A DNA stretch of 64,000 bases. It comes from Metaphire vulgaris (lineage: Eukaryota > Annelida > Clitellata > Crassiclitellata > Megascolecidae). The position numbers were made by a program, and so were the translations under genes. Shown piece by piece: positions 38,501 to 51,071 of the stretch. Below the pieces are notes generated by a model. The model made no database searches. It was not told the DNA's origin and saw only the letters and a program-made list of their open reading frames with translations. The stretch's first letter is position 1; every line of letters starts with the position of its first letter. The stretch spans positions 18,303,503 through 18,367,502 of the forward strand of contig CM030836.1 of the NCBI GenBank assembly GCA_018105865.1, read 5' to 3'.

Positions 38501-41141
38501 GTATACTATGGTGAATTTAAAATTGACTGACAACCAAGCAGAACAATTTGATGAAAACAAATGAGATGAGATTACAAAGTCAAGCAATTCTTAGCAATGA
38601 TCGTACTGGTTTGTTTAATACCGGACAGTGGTCACGTTTCAAAGATGCATTCGTATCGCTTTATGCTTTATATGTCTTATTTATCAATGGAGTTTTATTT
38701 AAGTAATTAAGTAGTTTTATTAGGCGAAGTATGGCTGGAGAAGTTCAGTTATTTGTTTTTGTATGCAAGCTTTGCTTTAGGGCTGTTCAGTTTAACCTCT
38801 TAACTGGGGATCCCGGATATATCCGTCCATTTTACATTGAGTTACAGCTAAATACACGGTTAAGGGGTTAATCCTTTTGTTTCATTTCTTGTTGATGCTG
38901 GCATGCAGTTGTACTGAATGCTGCCATGGTCATTTTTAACTGGCTAATTGGTAAAAAAGCTGAAGAAAGACACAGTAATTGCATAAGTTTTCACAATTTT
39001 TTGTCCAGTAATATGTGATATTTGGGAGTTTATTTATGATTTTTATGTTAACAGGTGTCCGTTGCCAACTTCTGATGATTACCTGTCATTAAACTTTTCT
39101 CAGTTTTCAGGCTCAATAAGGTATGCAGTTATTGTGAGTTGAGTTGCTATGTGGTCTTTGCCCCAGTCTGTGTTAAGTGTTTGTGTGCTAATTTGTTTTA
39201 TAGATTTTACTTGACCCATTTAGGGCGGGTCCTGCGATAATTGGGGCAGTGGAAGCCAATCGCAAACGGCAGATCCTGAGATAACTTGGGAAAGCCCCTA
39301 TTTATGTCCGATCAATTATTTTTTCCAGTTTCCAATCATATGTCGCGGATCCCATGATATGCCGGACTAATAGTCGATGACTAAGAAACTCATTGAAACT
39401 AGGTCAATGAAAATAGCGCGAGGTAATAACGTAGCACAACACAAGGTTTAGCCCACAAAATTTTTCCCCAAAAAAAATTCTGCGTCATTTTGGAGTTTAA
39501 AAAAAACAATTCTTCAGGGAAGGGGTTAAAATTTTATCTCCAGAAAGTGGTGCTTCATGACTAATAAGTTTTTTGTGTTCATTGTTAATATTGCTCCAAG
39601 ATCACGTACTTTGTAGCAAGAAAAAGTTCTTGGTCTTTTCTTTCTCGTTATAGTGACAATCTTGACGTGACAATTAACAATTGCATATTCTGGCAGTCTG
39701 AAACTTTGGATTTGTATAATAATAGTACTGCTGCTGCCTTCTTTGAAAGTAATCACTTCATTTTGGCAGTGTTTTGTTTTATGATTTCAGAGAACCAGAA
39801 CTGAGGTGTACGGACAATGGGATCAGCACATACACCTGTCCTTACTGCAGTGAGTAATTCAAGTTCATCGGTTTTTTTATGCGGCATTCCTAGGCATAGG
39901 CGTAAACTTGGATAAAAAATGTGGGTCCCAACCCCTATGCCATTCCCCTTCCCCAGCCTATCCTGTCAAAAAGAGAGGGCCTCAAGCCGCTTAGTTTATG
40001 CCTGTGTTCTCAGAAAGGTTAAAATTAGTGTTGACGATCTGCTAAGAGTGTATTATTTATCAACAATTTGGCGCATTGTCAAATGCTGATGGTTAATAAA
40101 CTGCTTTTAAAGGAAATGCAGTGAAATGCAATATTTTTGTGTAGAATATGAACCATCACTATAAGAGATTTTAAAAACTAAGGTGTGGTTAGAAAGCGAT
40201 GCTAAACATTAGAAAGACTCATTGATGTACCCTAATTGCCTAGGTGCCCAGACATTATGGTATTCATTTTTCCATTGTTATCTATATTCAGCATTTTAAT
40301 CATTGTCATGGTTTATTTTTGACAGTAAAAATTATGCTATTATTTGTTGCCGCTTAAGTTAATTTCTTAATGTTTATTTGATTCAGGAGCAGATCTTGAG
40401 TACATCTTTATGGTCGAGTTTGTTCTTAATGACGGCACTGGTCAGCTTTATGCAGGACTCTGGAGACAGGAAGCGGTGAGTTCATTTTACTTCGGCCTGT
40501 TTTACTCTTACCGGTAGATAAGCTTGTTAGGAGTCGCTTTAAAATGCTTGTAACACTGTTTGTTATTTGTTGGTTGTCTTATCTCATCGTTGAGCGAATT
40601 CTGTTTTTCGGCACAAATTCAGTACAGTAGAAAACTAGAAATATAAATGCAAGACCAACTGAGTATGTATGTTTGAATTTTGTTACATTACTGCATAGGC
40701 AAATTTTGTACCAGAAACAGGGTTGGGAATCACCTGTGCTGGGCCCCCACATAATAAATATTTGGGCCTCCAAGGATGGTGGAAAAAATTACCCCCCACC
40801 CTACATTTACAGACTTTGAGATTTAATGCCGGCCATGACTGAAAATGAGGCTAAATGTCGAAATTTGCAGTTAATCTGATTTGAATGTTGTCTTTTTGCT
40901 TTAGAATAATTTCTTTGGTTGCACGCCTCTTGACCTACTTCGGAATCCAAGCACATACAAAGACATCAAAGAGAAGCTGAATGTTATGTGTTTTGGTCTA
41001 AAAACTTGTCAAACTGTAGACAGACTCAGTGATATGGATAAATCTGAAGCCGTTCTAATGGAATGCTGTCTTAAGTCCTATAGTGTTCCATGTGGCATCG
41101 CATACCAGATCTTTGATACAATGTTTGCAGCAACTTCTTAA
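29561..41141 (+). CDS. POT1: Protection of telomeres protein 1 with extra N-terminal region (17 exons)
   Basis: POT1 binds the single-stranded G-rich telomere overhang within shelterin, with TPP1 as partner. Coding exons: 29561-29695, 30314-30392, 30926-31029, 31269-31385, 31832-32116, 32417-32528, 33454-33590, 33747-33890, 34943-35068, 35510-35583, 36348-36486, 37027-37777, 38006-38168, 39055-39120, 39791-39849, 40387-40475, 40905-41141: 938 aa. Residues from about 245 follow human POT1: OB1 (TVVNIFGVVKFVKDATK, IIRFHRLK), OB2 (ISLNQYFDLICQ, LLKVWDGT, DVTVYDNHF), then the C-terminal OB3 with zinc cysteines (YCQRC, TCPYC) and the ending YQIFDTMFAATS. Residues 1-240 are extra: an OB-like region (1-145) and five tandem 15-residue repeats (exon 5). 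The OB1 exon has an in-frame stop just upstream and no ATG before the conserved sequence, so an upstream exon must feed it, and exon 5 does so in phase. Exon 12 (751 nt) carries a long acidic, probably disordered segment. Confidence 0.88.
31868..32092 (+). repeat. Coding 45-bp minisatellite in POT1 exon 5
   Basis: Five tandem 45-bp units, each encoding 15 residues of the form RQHQDASS(G/L)SIPPRK. They differ by a few bases (GSIPPRK, LSIPPRN, GSIPPKN, last unit LSILPTP). Unit length is a multiple of three, so copy-number change keeps frame. The strands stay open in more than one frame, as expected for in-frame repeats. Confidence 0.9.
32157..32305. mobile_element. Inverted-repeat element family B, copy 2
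   Basis: GGCTCGTCCTTATGGTACGT to CGTACTATATGGATGGACCC with internal ACATACGCAAAATCTC. It lies in the POT1 intron between the extension exons and OB1. Confidence 0.8.
32841..33015. mobile_element. hAT-like element family C, copy 6
   Basis: CAGTGGCGGCTCCAGGATTT to GTGGAGGTGCCACTG. Flanks GAGTGAGG and GAGTGAGA match at 7 of 8. POT1 intron before exon 7. Confidence 0.87.
34573..34653. mobile_element. piggyBac-like miniature element (family A), copy 4
   Basis: TTAACCCGTTAACTGGG to GCCCAATTAAGGGGTTAA with the conserved core TTTACATTGAGTTACAAAT. It lies in a POT1 intron (33891-34942). Confidence 0.85.
35331..35447. mobile_element. Inverted-repeat element family B, copy 3
   Basis: GAGTCCATCCATATAGTACG, then the internal GAGATTTTGCATATGT, then a degraded right end ACATACTATGTGCCC. 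POT1 intron. Confidence 0.72.
36535..36614. mobile_element. piggyBac-like miniature element (family A), copy 5
   Basis: TTAACCCCTTAACTGGG to CCCCAGTTAAGGGGTTAA, with CTGTAACTCAATGTAAAA inside. It lies in the POT1 intron 36487-37026. Confidence 0.88.
37810..37889. mobile_element. piggyBac-like miniature element (family A), copy 6
   Basis: TTAACCCCTTAACTGGGG to CACGGTTAAGGGGTTAA, with GGATATATCCGTCC and TTTACATTGAGTTACAG. It lies in a POT1 intron, 33 bp after exon 12, opposite in orientation to copy 5. Confidence 0.88.
38245..38466. mobile_element. hAT-like element family E-related, copy 5
   Basis: CAGGCCTGAGGAG to CGGCGGCCCTG, flanked by the exact 8-bp duplication GTTTGCGT (38237-38244, 38467-38474). 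It carries two copies of the TTTTTTRCTTGTCAGG motif. POT1 intron. Confidence 0.9.
38792..38871. mobile_element. piggyBac-like miniature element (family A), copy 7
   Basis: TTAACCTCTTAACTGGGG to ACGGTTAAGGGGTTAA, nearly identical to copy 6. It lies in the next POT1 intron. Confidence 0.87.
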
Positions 41142-41732
41142 AAATTTAGAAATCGATGATTTGCCCGCATGCACTTTATTATTAAAATTTAATTCATTGC
41201 ATTTTTCATACATAGTGTTTTATATGTTTTTCAGCATGGTTCATCAGTCTGTTTTGTAATAGTTTACTCCAATTATATTTGACAAATCTCTAAGTCTGCT
41301 ACTGACTTTTCTGGGGGGGAATCTGGTTTGAACTGACATTTTTTTTCTTGTCTGCTGACATACTGTATGACATTATTTTGTATATTTTCTCCGTGCCATT
41401 CCTTTTTGATAGGCACGTTTATTTTGCATAATTGCAATCAATTAGCTTTTCACTTAACTTTTTCACAGTCAGAAATTTGTAACTGCATTTATCAGCATAT
41501 TCTACTGATTACTTATACTTCTCATCTACATTGTAAGTGCATGGCACCACTGTGTATGATTTTTGCAATTGCTGTACATAATTACATTTGCCTAGACTCT
41601 TTCCTGAAAGTTTTGGGGCACATGACCATAACTGTAGTATTTTTGAGATTGGTGAAATTTACACCTCCATGGATACAAATTTGTACCTGGGCCAGCATTA
41701 GACTCTATGCAAAGATACATGAATAATTTAAT

Positions 41733-41738
41733 AATAAA
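41733..41738 (+). other. Candidate POT1 polyadenylation signal
   Basis: AATAAA about 590 bp after the POT1 stop, in A/T-rich sequence without coding features; the most likely 3' end of the transcript. Confidence 0.5.
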
Positions 41739-41914
41739 ATAAATGACCAGTGATTGCTATGAGATGAATATGAATTATGTTTACAATAATCTTGTACTTT
41801 TTATTGTTTAAAGTTTGGCCTTAATTGCTGCAGCAAAATAAGTTTGCGAGTAGAAAATCATCCGCTGTAGTTCATTGTGAAAAAGCAGTCAGTCCATGGT
41901 TTGGTCAAATCTAA

Positions 41915-42345
41915 TGTGCAAAAGCTACAAAGGATTCATAATTCTAGTTTTTGGACCATTACTAAAGCTCGTAAGCATAATCATGTTAAATCTGTTCTTC
42001 AAAAGTGACATTGGCTGCTGGTAGAACAAAGAATTGTATTCAAGACCAGTGAAGTGGTTTATAAAATACTGCAGTCTGGCCCAGGCTCAATATCAAAAAT
42101 CTATGTTAGGTTGCCCAAAACATTGTAATTCAGCAAGGTTTGTGAGTTCATTGTCAAATGCAGCCAGAGCAAGCACTGATATTGGTTAGAAAGCCTTATT
42201 ATATTTTTAGTACAATAATCTGGAACTCTATTCCCTTGGTTGCAAGATCTGCCAGCGATTTGCCCATTTTCAGATCCAGACTTAAGACACTCTTCCACTT
42301 AGCATTACTCCATAATTCTGACTCATCGTTTCCCACTGACTGAGC
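41915..42345 (+). pseudogene. Decayed LINE reverse transcriptase 3' fragment
   Basis: The plus strand encodes a broken LINE C-terminal region: VQKLQRIHNS, KARKHNHVKSVLQK, a stop, then HWLLVEQRIVFKTSEVVYK, followed after frameshifts by IIWNSIPLVARSAS and FRSRLKTLFHLA. Stops and frameshifts show it is old. Confidence 0.7.
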
Positions 42346-42792
42346 TCTGTAATGACCTGGTCTTTTGCGAACGGATTTAATAGTAATAATATTTGCAGTA
42401 CCATCTATTGATACTCAGACTCACAAGTCCATCTATTGATACTCTTGACTACCATTGGAGCATTATATGCCTACCTGAAGCTAGGAGCCGCATAGTTATT
42501 AAATACAATATAACGTGTACCAGCTACCATTTTCTACGTCAATGTTACTAGAAAATCTCTGGCGGGGCAGTGTATGGGTGAAAACGTGGTTGTGGATTGC
42601 GTCAGTCTTTTCTTTCTTCGTTGATTTTTCCGTTTTTTCATTGAATCAACAGAGTTTTGACCGGATTTCTCTTGATTTTCACGTCGGTCAGTCGACAATT
42701 TCTGATCTTATGTGCTTTTTGATGTCAGCAATTTAGCACTTACTAGTTATATAGCCATGGGTTGCGCAGCGCGCATCCTGATGTTACGCGTG

Positions 42793-42796
<4 letters not shown>

Positions 42797-42851
<55 letters not shown>

Positions 42852-43200
42852 GACAATTTATAGAGCGCAGTAAGCATAGTGAAGACTAAAGTCAAGCGCT
42901 TAACAATGAAGGCTATAATAGATAGTAAACATGCGTCTTAAGGCACTTGATAAACAGATCAGGGGAGGTCACAATTGTCACGTTCTTCGGCAGAGAGTTC
43001 CACAGATTCGGATCGCCCCTCCGAAAGGATCTGTCACCGAAGACAGCCATCCTGGACGGAGAAAGAACCACCAATTGACGACAGTTGCTTGAGCGAAGCC
43101 GCGATCGCCGGTCGACCGCGTAGACTTGATGACCAGGCCCGATAAGTGGCTGGGGCAAAATGGGTCATACAGGGCCCGAAATGTTAGCCAACAACGCTTG
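42797..43200 (-). mobile_element. LINE 3' fragment with (TAA)n tail
   Basis: The minus strand from about 43158 to 42913 encodes RRSRLRSSNCRQLVV, FGDRSFRRGDPNLWNSLP and a C-terminal KCLKTHVYYLL, the end of a CR1/L2-like polyprotein. The downstream UTR (ending GCGCTCTATAAATTGTCT) runs into a TAA repeat (42797-42850), a usual 3' end for such elements. Confidence 0.75.
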
Positions 43201-43797
43201 AAAGCGATGTAATGTAGCTTCTCTTATGTTTGTTTAGCACTCGTATATCGTGTCTGATCTTTTGTTCACTTGGATGTGATGACATTCTGCGCATTTTGAT
43301 GTAATGTAGCAATTATTTAGCGATATATTGTAAAGTGAACGTTCTGATGATACTCGTGATGTAAAGTAATGTAACGTCCCGCCAATTGCTTTAGTGCTGG
43401 TGATTTTTAATGCATACAAATTGTCGTTTTCTCCCGCACTTTTGTGTCAAACTAGACTCTGTGGTTTCCTGTCTTGTGTGCCTGTGACCATCGAGCATGG
43501 TTAGGAAATTCACCACAAGTTGATGCATGATTTCTAGAACTGTAATGTTTAAGAGCATATTGCTGTCATGTTTGTAACTGTTGCATATGAGTGTCACAGA
43601 GCTTGTGCAGTATGATCATTTGTGTAGATGGCTGCTAAGAGTTATTGCAAAAGAATAGTTATGCAGTTGCTAAGTCATGAGTTATTGATGAAGAGTTTGT
43701 GCTTGATGATGAAACACTCGGTAATTTGTAACTGTGAATTACTATAAAATGTATACATTTCTAGTTTTGCACTCACAGTGTGCACCTACATAAGATA

Positions 43798-46700
43798 ATG
43801 ACACAACCGGTTCCGGAAATAATTGATTTCTCGAAGGAGGAAGAGATTACTTTGAAGCTGTGGGAAAAACTGGACGCTTTTCAGACATGTCTGAAGCAGT
43901 CCAAGAACAGGCCAAGGTATTCATAATTATAACCAGAAAAACATGCAGCTGTATGTAAAATGCATTCACATTAAATACAGCAAATATGTGGGATACGTAA
44001 GATTGATTGAGACAGGGTTTCATTTTTAAATTGAGTGCCTCTCAAATGTATGTTAATTGAGTCATAGATGTATGAATGAATTTGCATTAATTATAATAAC
44101 TGCAGTGTGTTATGATATTTTGAAGTACTAATAGTGATGGTTTGTTTCTCAAAGAACTAATACAATTGTCTGCCTTGTTTTTGTTAGTAGAATATTATTA
44201 TACTGCTTATTTATGTTTATTTACAGCAGGCTTGAATGAATGTGTTGTTTTTTTTTCTTCAACAAAATATATATTGTCTTTTTATTAAGATAGGAAGTTC
44301 TCTATTAAATTCACTGCATTTTGTCTAATTTAATCATAATTATAAGAATCTTGACAGTTTTTCGTAATGCTGCTGTTGTTGCACATTTTGTTACTATCCT
44401 TTGGTTTTAGATATCGATTTTATGATGGACCTCCATTTGCGACCGGATTGCCGCATTATGGTCACATCTTGGCTGGCACAGTGAAGGACATAGTCACGCG
44501 CTGGGCTCATCAGAGTGGATTTCATGTGGAGAGGCGTTTCGGATGGGATTGTCATGGCCTTCCTGTGGTCAGTTGCTTTTTCTTATTGGTCTTGCATTCG
44601 ATGATACTATGATGCAATGGGATTACTTTCTTGTAGATTTCCTGGATGTTGTTGGGCAGTGGGTTGTTTGTGTATTATTGGTTGTGTACTATTCCAATGC
44701 AAAACCAATGTTCTAGTTCTGAGGTAGTGAGGTAGTTGACTAAATTTCATGAAGGGCCACTTTCTTTATGACGTGTGCTTCAGTATCTTTGCGGGCCATT
44801 TCACAGCCTCTAGTGGGCCAGATCTGTTGAATTGAATACCCCTGTTCTAGTCCAGTCCATGTATAAAAAGTATATCTGTTTCTGTACCATAAAGACTCTG
44901 CAGTGTTTAGATGCACCTCACATGATAGTTTGTGCTGAAAATAATAACCAAGATCTGTTAATGGAATAAGTTGCAAAATGTTGAAGCGTCACCATTTACA
45001 TTGCACGTTGGCAGTGTTCAGCTTTTTATTTCAATCTGCGCGGAGCATGCAAAGTCTACTAGATTGACTACTGCACTAAAATAGAATATTAGAGATAACC
45101 CGTTGACTGTCTGTGACATTATTACTCGCTTTTTTATTACTGGCTCCGGTTGTTATGTTAAGTGAAGATGGCGAGCAGGAGAATGGGATTTTTTCTGCAG
45201 TAGAAGCCATAGGGTTAACACACAGAAGTATGCTCACTACAGAGTATTGCAAACATCGATGTAAGCTTTAAACTTGAAAAAAGGTAGTTTGCAGCAGGGT
45301 GCTTCACTTTGTGTGAATTATTAACCCCTTAACTGGGGAATAAATCTGTAACTCAATGTAAACTGGACGACTCTGAACCGTCGCACCCGGTTAAGGGGTT
45401 AATAGTTGGCCGATAGGTGTGTATGAATTTGGATGTTTTGTATTGTCCATTTTTTATCTATGATTGTTATCTATGGTGTTTTGGTTTCCAGGAGTTTGAG
45501 ATCGATAAACTGCTTGGCATCCGAGGTCCGGAAGATGTTGAGAAGATGGGAATCGAGGCTTACAATGCAGAGTGCCGTAAAATTGTGATGCGATACGCTG
45601 ACGAATGGGAGGTAAAATTTTGTAAAGTTTGTCTTCTGAGTGCGCGTAATTCCAGCGCTCATTGTCATCATGTTGTGTCAACTTCAGTTCAGAGACGGCA
45701 GTCACAATAGGTCTCTATGTATTCTTCGGGAGCAATCTTTGTTCTCTGTTTTTGCAATACCTAAATGTTTCCTTTTGTTGCCTTCCTCTGGATGAGAGCA
45801 TCCAAAATATGATCTACAATGTATTAGGGGAATGTTTACAAGAAACTGCTCATGTGGTAAGCATTATTGGGACAAAATGCAGTCTTGGATGACAGTTGAA
45901 ATTTGAAATAAAAATGGAAGAAAGGAAATACCTTGATGTGTTTGATGTTCAATATAGGAAACATGTGTCGAAAAACATGAGGGTACAGACATTTGGGAAA
46001 ACAGATATTACATTGCTTAATGTGAAGAGATAGAAAAACTCATTGTTTTACCAAAAACTAAATAATTGACGAAGAATGGTGAATGGGTTCATTTGGTGAA
46101 TTGAATTTAAGGTTTGTTTATCAAAAATATTAAAAAATTAGCGATTACATTGTGGAACCAGTTTCCAATTTGTGTTAACCCTTTTGTTGTATTTCAGCGT
46201 ATCATAACACGGCTTGGTCGGTGGATCGACTTCAAAAACGACTACAAGACGATGTATCCGTCGTTTATGGAGAGCATTTGGTGGGTTTTTCGACAGCTTT
46301 TTGACAAAGGTCTTGTCTATCGTGGCTTCAAGGTATGTTTTCTTGTCAATAATTGAGATATGTTCTACGAAAATTCATTTGTACGGTGTTCGTAAAGCAG
46401 TTTCCTTTTGCCCTTCAGCTGAGATCATGTAGTTTTGTGTCATTTGTTGGATGAGACTCTCAGGGAAAGCTAGCGTGGATTCAGGACAGGCTGAGGATGC
46501 TCTGACCAAATCTTCATTCTTTGAAAACTCATTGAGAAAAAAAACTAGAATTCTTTGAAGATTTGGTCATGTGCTTCATCAATTTTGCCCGAGCTTATGA
46601 CTCTCTCTGGAGAGAAGATGCATGGAAACTCCTGGGGAAATATGGCATTCATGCCAAAATAATCAGGCTAATTGAAAATTTATACAGCACAGTTTTAGCA

Positions 46701-48208
46701 TGCTTATTCTTATGTTAGATTCTTAAAGTTGTAGAACATTTTCGAGTGGTTTTCACCTGAGTCGTTCCAAAACTTTGCAGCAAAAAGAAATATAATGCTA
46801 TTGTTCATCTTTTTGGCTACAGTGGTCAACATAGCCAGAGCCTCTTTTGAGCTGCTGTTCCATATTTCATGGTGTTTGATAGCTTGTTGTTTGTGTATGA
46901 AATCAGCTAGCAAGTCATTGGTTCGTTTGTATAGATACATAGGTTTATCTTGGTGAAATTTTTGGAACTTTTAATTGCCTGATTTTTAGGTTATGCCTTT
47001 TTCAACTGCCTGCAGTACTCCACTATCCAATTTTGAATCTGGGCAGAACTACAAGAATGTTGATGATCCTTCAGGTAAAATGCACCTTCTAATTGCAAAG
47101 ATTCAAACTGGTGCAATTCACAGAAATGTATTCCATTCAAGTGTCATGTATGCATGCATGTATGTGTGTAAGTGTACAACTGTACTTACGTGTGTACGTG
47201 TGCGTATACCAGTAATAGATGTTGGACAGAATGAGTTTGCATTTTTTTTCAATTAATGTGACTTGATTGCAATTAATTAGTACTTATTCTGTGGCTTCTA
47301 TGTGTCCTTTTGAAGACCTGTGACTATCTTTAATTCAGAAAGCTATTTATTCTTTTTGTGTTTTATTTGGAGACGTAACATTGCTTTCAGTGATCGTGAG
47401 TTTTCCTCTTGACGAGTCTCCCGATGTCGCGGTCCTTGCGTGGACGACGACTCCGTGGACCCTTCCGAGCAACGTGTCCGTCTGCGTTCACCCGGATATG
47501 GATTACGTCAAGGTCAAGGGTAAGCCACGACAGAGCAGAAGTGCTTGTGAAATTATTGTTCAAGCAATTAACTTTTGGGGACGGGATGATTGCAGATCGG
47601 TAACGCGCTGCAGACCGGAGAGCCACACTGACAGAACGGGGATCTAGTCCCGCTGGAGCCCTGGAGCCTCGTACAGTCGACTCAGCCTTACCCGCTAGAG
47701 GGTTGTGGTAAAAATGACAGACGTAAACCACTTGTGTCGCTGTATGCCAAAGAAACCAAAATTCTGTGCAGACTCAACGCTCAAAATTGAGAAGGGGAAC
47801 CTTTGCTTTTAGTTAGCTTTTCCACTTGATTGAACTTCCAATCAGTGTGAAAAACAAAAACTGATTCTTGTTACCAGTGATTGATGCTGGCATATTTATT
47901 AACCCTTTTCCTGTTTGCCCCGAGAATACTCGTCCATTTAATATTACGTTACAAATAAATGAACGGGTAATGGGTTAAATGTTGTCTGTAATCTGTCCAT
48001 TAAATTGTGATCGAGTCCTATCTATTGGGATTGCTGTTTTACTAGATAAGGCCTCAGAAAAGAAGTACATTTTGATGGAGGCCAGGCTTACAGAGCTGTT
48101 CAAAACTGCAGATGATTATGAGGTTATTGACAAGTAGGTGGACGCATTAATAACTTATTGTTTTGTCTAACATTAGAAGATTGCCAATAGCCTGATTCTA
48201 TGAATGGT

Positions 48209-48270
<62 letters not shown>

Positions 48271-51017
48271 TTCAAATGAGTTTAGTTTCATGGGTTTTTG
48301 TTTTGTTTTTTTATGTAATATAATTTTTTTTATATTATTATTAAATGTGTAATTTATTATTTGCCATAGTACCTAATGTCAGGAGCAATGGCACATTACT
48401 GAGTCATTCTCTTCAAAGCAACAATAATCATATTTAAAAACTCTTAGGCAGGAAATATGATTAAGAGAAGAGCAGATAAAAATTCATCGACTATGATTTT
48501 CAGAGCAGAAGTATCATTAGTTGTTTTTTCTTAAAAGATGACAGAGACTCAGATGATTTCATGGATACGGGTAGATCAGTCCGTGTCTGTGGGCCTGACA
48601 AAACAAATGACTTTTAACCAAATATTGTATTGCAAATATTGAGCCGTGTTTTTAGAAATATTTCTTAATATGCGCGTATGTGTTTCAACTAGTCGCTTCC
48701 TGCGTTTCTTATTTTTGCATGCATTGTATGTCGATTTGTTCAAATACAGATTCAAAGGTTCTGCATTGGAAGGAAAAGGTTATAGGCCACTTTTCAACTA
48801 CTTTGAGCAGGTGAGTTAAAATTCTGTTCACCTGTTATACAAGGTGTGTGTGTGTATGTGTGTGTTATATGTTGGCTCAACATATAATATATTAATTACT
48901 TATTTACTTTCTGGGCTGTGTGTTGCCGCTGGGTAGTGGTTAATTGTGTAGAGTTTTCCGTTTGATGCTTCTTCCTTCCGGTTGTTTTCTGGCTTAAGTC
49001 TTGGACATTAAGAATTTCTGTGTTGTAAATATTATGATATATGATATGAAAGTTGATTTATAGGTGCACTTAAAATTCTAAACTTAGTCCATCTTTCGTT
49101 TTTTACACGGACCGCCTCCCTCTACAGTTTGTACGTGTATGCGCGCACTTGTGTGTTAGTAGATATTAATAAAATTAGATTGCATTTTGAGTGCCCTGAA
49201 TGATCTGAAATGGTATTTTGCGGCTAGTTTTGTGTTCTGTTGCTGTTAGCTCTGTTGCTAATTTTTGTTTTCACGTCATACTATTTTGTGTACAGAAAAT
49301 AATTATAACCATTTGCAAACGAGTTGTTTATCTTGAAAGGCCAGGCAAATTGAAATCCTCAATTGTTTGCTCATACTCTTGTGGTTTAATAAATAATCTG
49401 TTAAGACCGCCTGAGAATTTGATATTTTCTTGTTCTGTATTTTTTCTTTTGAGGCCAGTTATTTTGATATGTTGTCTTGTTAACAAAAGTCAAAAATTCA
49501 TTTTCAATGGATTGTTGTAGATGCGCTCGCGTGGAGCTTTCACCATTTTGACCGACACTTACGTTACGGCTGAAAGTGGTACTGGTGTCGTACACCAGGC
49601 ACCGTATTTTGGAGAGGTGTGCAGTTGATCTATAATTTTTATCATTGTCCACTGTATGATGGGTATGAAAACTAAAACTGTTGATTGTAGACTGCTCTAT
49701 ATAAAAATGTGTATTGAAAATTATATAAACTTGGTAAATTGTTAAATAATTCCCTCAAGGAGATGCATAAAATGGTAGACAAAATATATTTAAAACAAAA
49801 TTTATTGTAAATGCAGCTGTTTATGCGATTTGAGCACTGCGTAATTGTGTATTAATTGCTCTAGAAGGTTGATTGTAGACTTCTCTGAGGCTATTACACT
49901 GTTGTGCTGAATGAACAGTAGTGACTTATGAATGCATGCTTGCTTACTGCTGTAGGATGATTATCGTATCAGCCTGAGGTACAGCATTATAACAAAGGAT
50001 ATGCCGCCAATTTGCCCCATTGACATGGGTGGTAGGTTTGTTGACCCTGTACAAGATTTCAAAGGGCAGCATGTCAAGGTGCGTTTTCTCTTCATTCATT
50101 CGATCCTCTCAATTTTCAATTCTCATATATTTTCAGATACAAAGGATTTTAAAGGCCCGAGCTGCTGATAGAGAAGGATGGCACCAATAGGAACCAGGAC
50201 CGCCTTTCGGGCAGAAAAATGTGTTATCCATGATCACTTTATTGCCTGATCTTGACTGTTTCTAGCAGATAAAATCAGCTGCAGTGACTTAAATTTTTAT
50301 ATAAGGTTATTTGACTGCATGGGAACGCAACTTGTTAACCCCTTTACCACGTATTTAACTGTAACTCAATGTAAAATGGACGGATATATTCACGGTTTCC
50401 GGTAATGGGGTTAAAGACATAAAGCAGGGTCTGTCAAATATTTGGGCTATAAAATGGAATTGGCTTTTCGTGGAGTTTAGAGTATGGCAATGATAATTCA
50501 TAGAAATGTATTGTAAAATGTGACGAATTTTGCTGTATACCTTACATCTTGCGTTTGTACTGTTTTTTTTTATACAGAATTTTCTAAAGTTTTGTGTTTG
50601 CATAGTGGTTGTTGGTGTTGCTGCATGTTTAGGAAAGTATACCAGTACCGGTATATGACTCCAAATATTAACCAATGTTCTTTTGATATTTTAAGATTTA
50701 AATGTCATAGATAGTTGTCAAGGTTATAGTTATTTTGATGATTTTTTTTAGGAGGCTGACAAGAACATCATTAAGTGGTTGAAGGAAAATGGCCGACTTG
50801 TTCGAGCTGCAACTGTAAATCACAGCTATCCATTCTGTTGGAGGTAATTAATGCTGTAAAACATTTACAGATTTCTCATTACGTTACATTTCTAATTTCA
50901 TTGCATTTATTTTATATTTGCAAATGGTGTGTGTGTGTGTGTTTGTGGTCCTTTGCATATGGCACTTCTCAGCTCTGCCTTTGTCACTTCAGTATTTTGA
51001 AACCTACACACGCATGC

Positions 51018-51071
<54 letters not shown>

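Larger units (their letters stand above)
41142..43797. other. POT1-IARS1 intergenic stretch
   Basis: POT1 3' UTR to about 41740, then two LINE fragments and a TTA repeat. From about 43200 to 43797 there is the IARS1 upstream region with no recognisable gene. Confidence 0.65.
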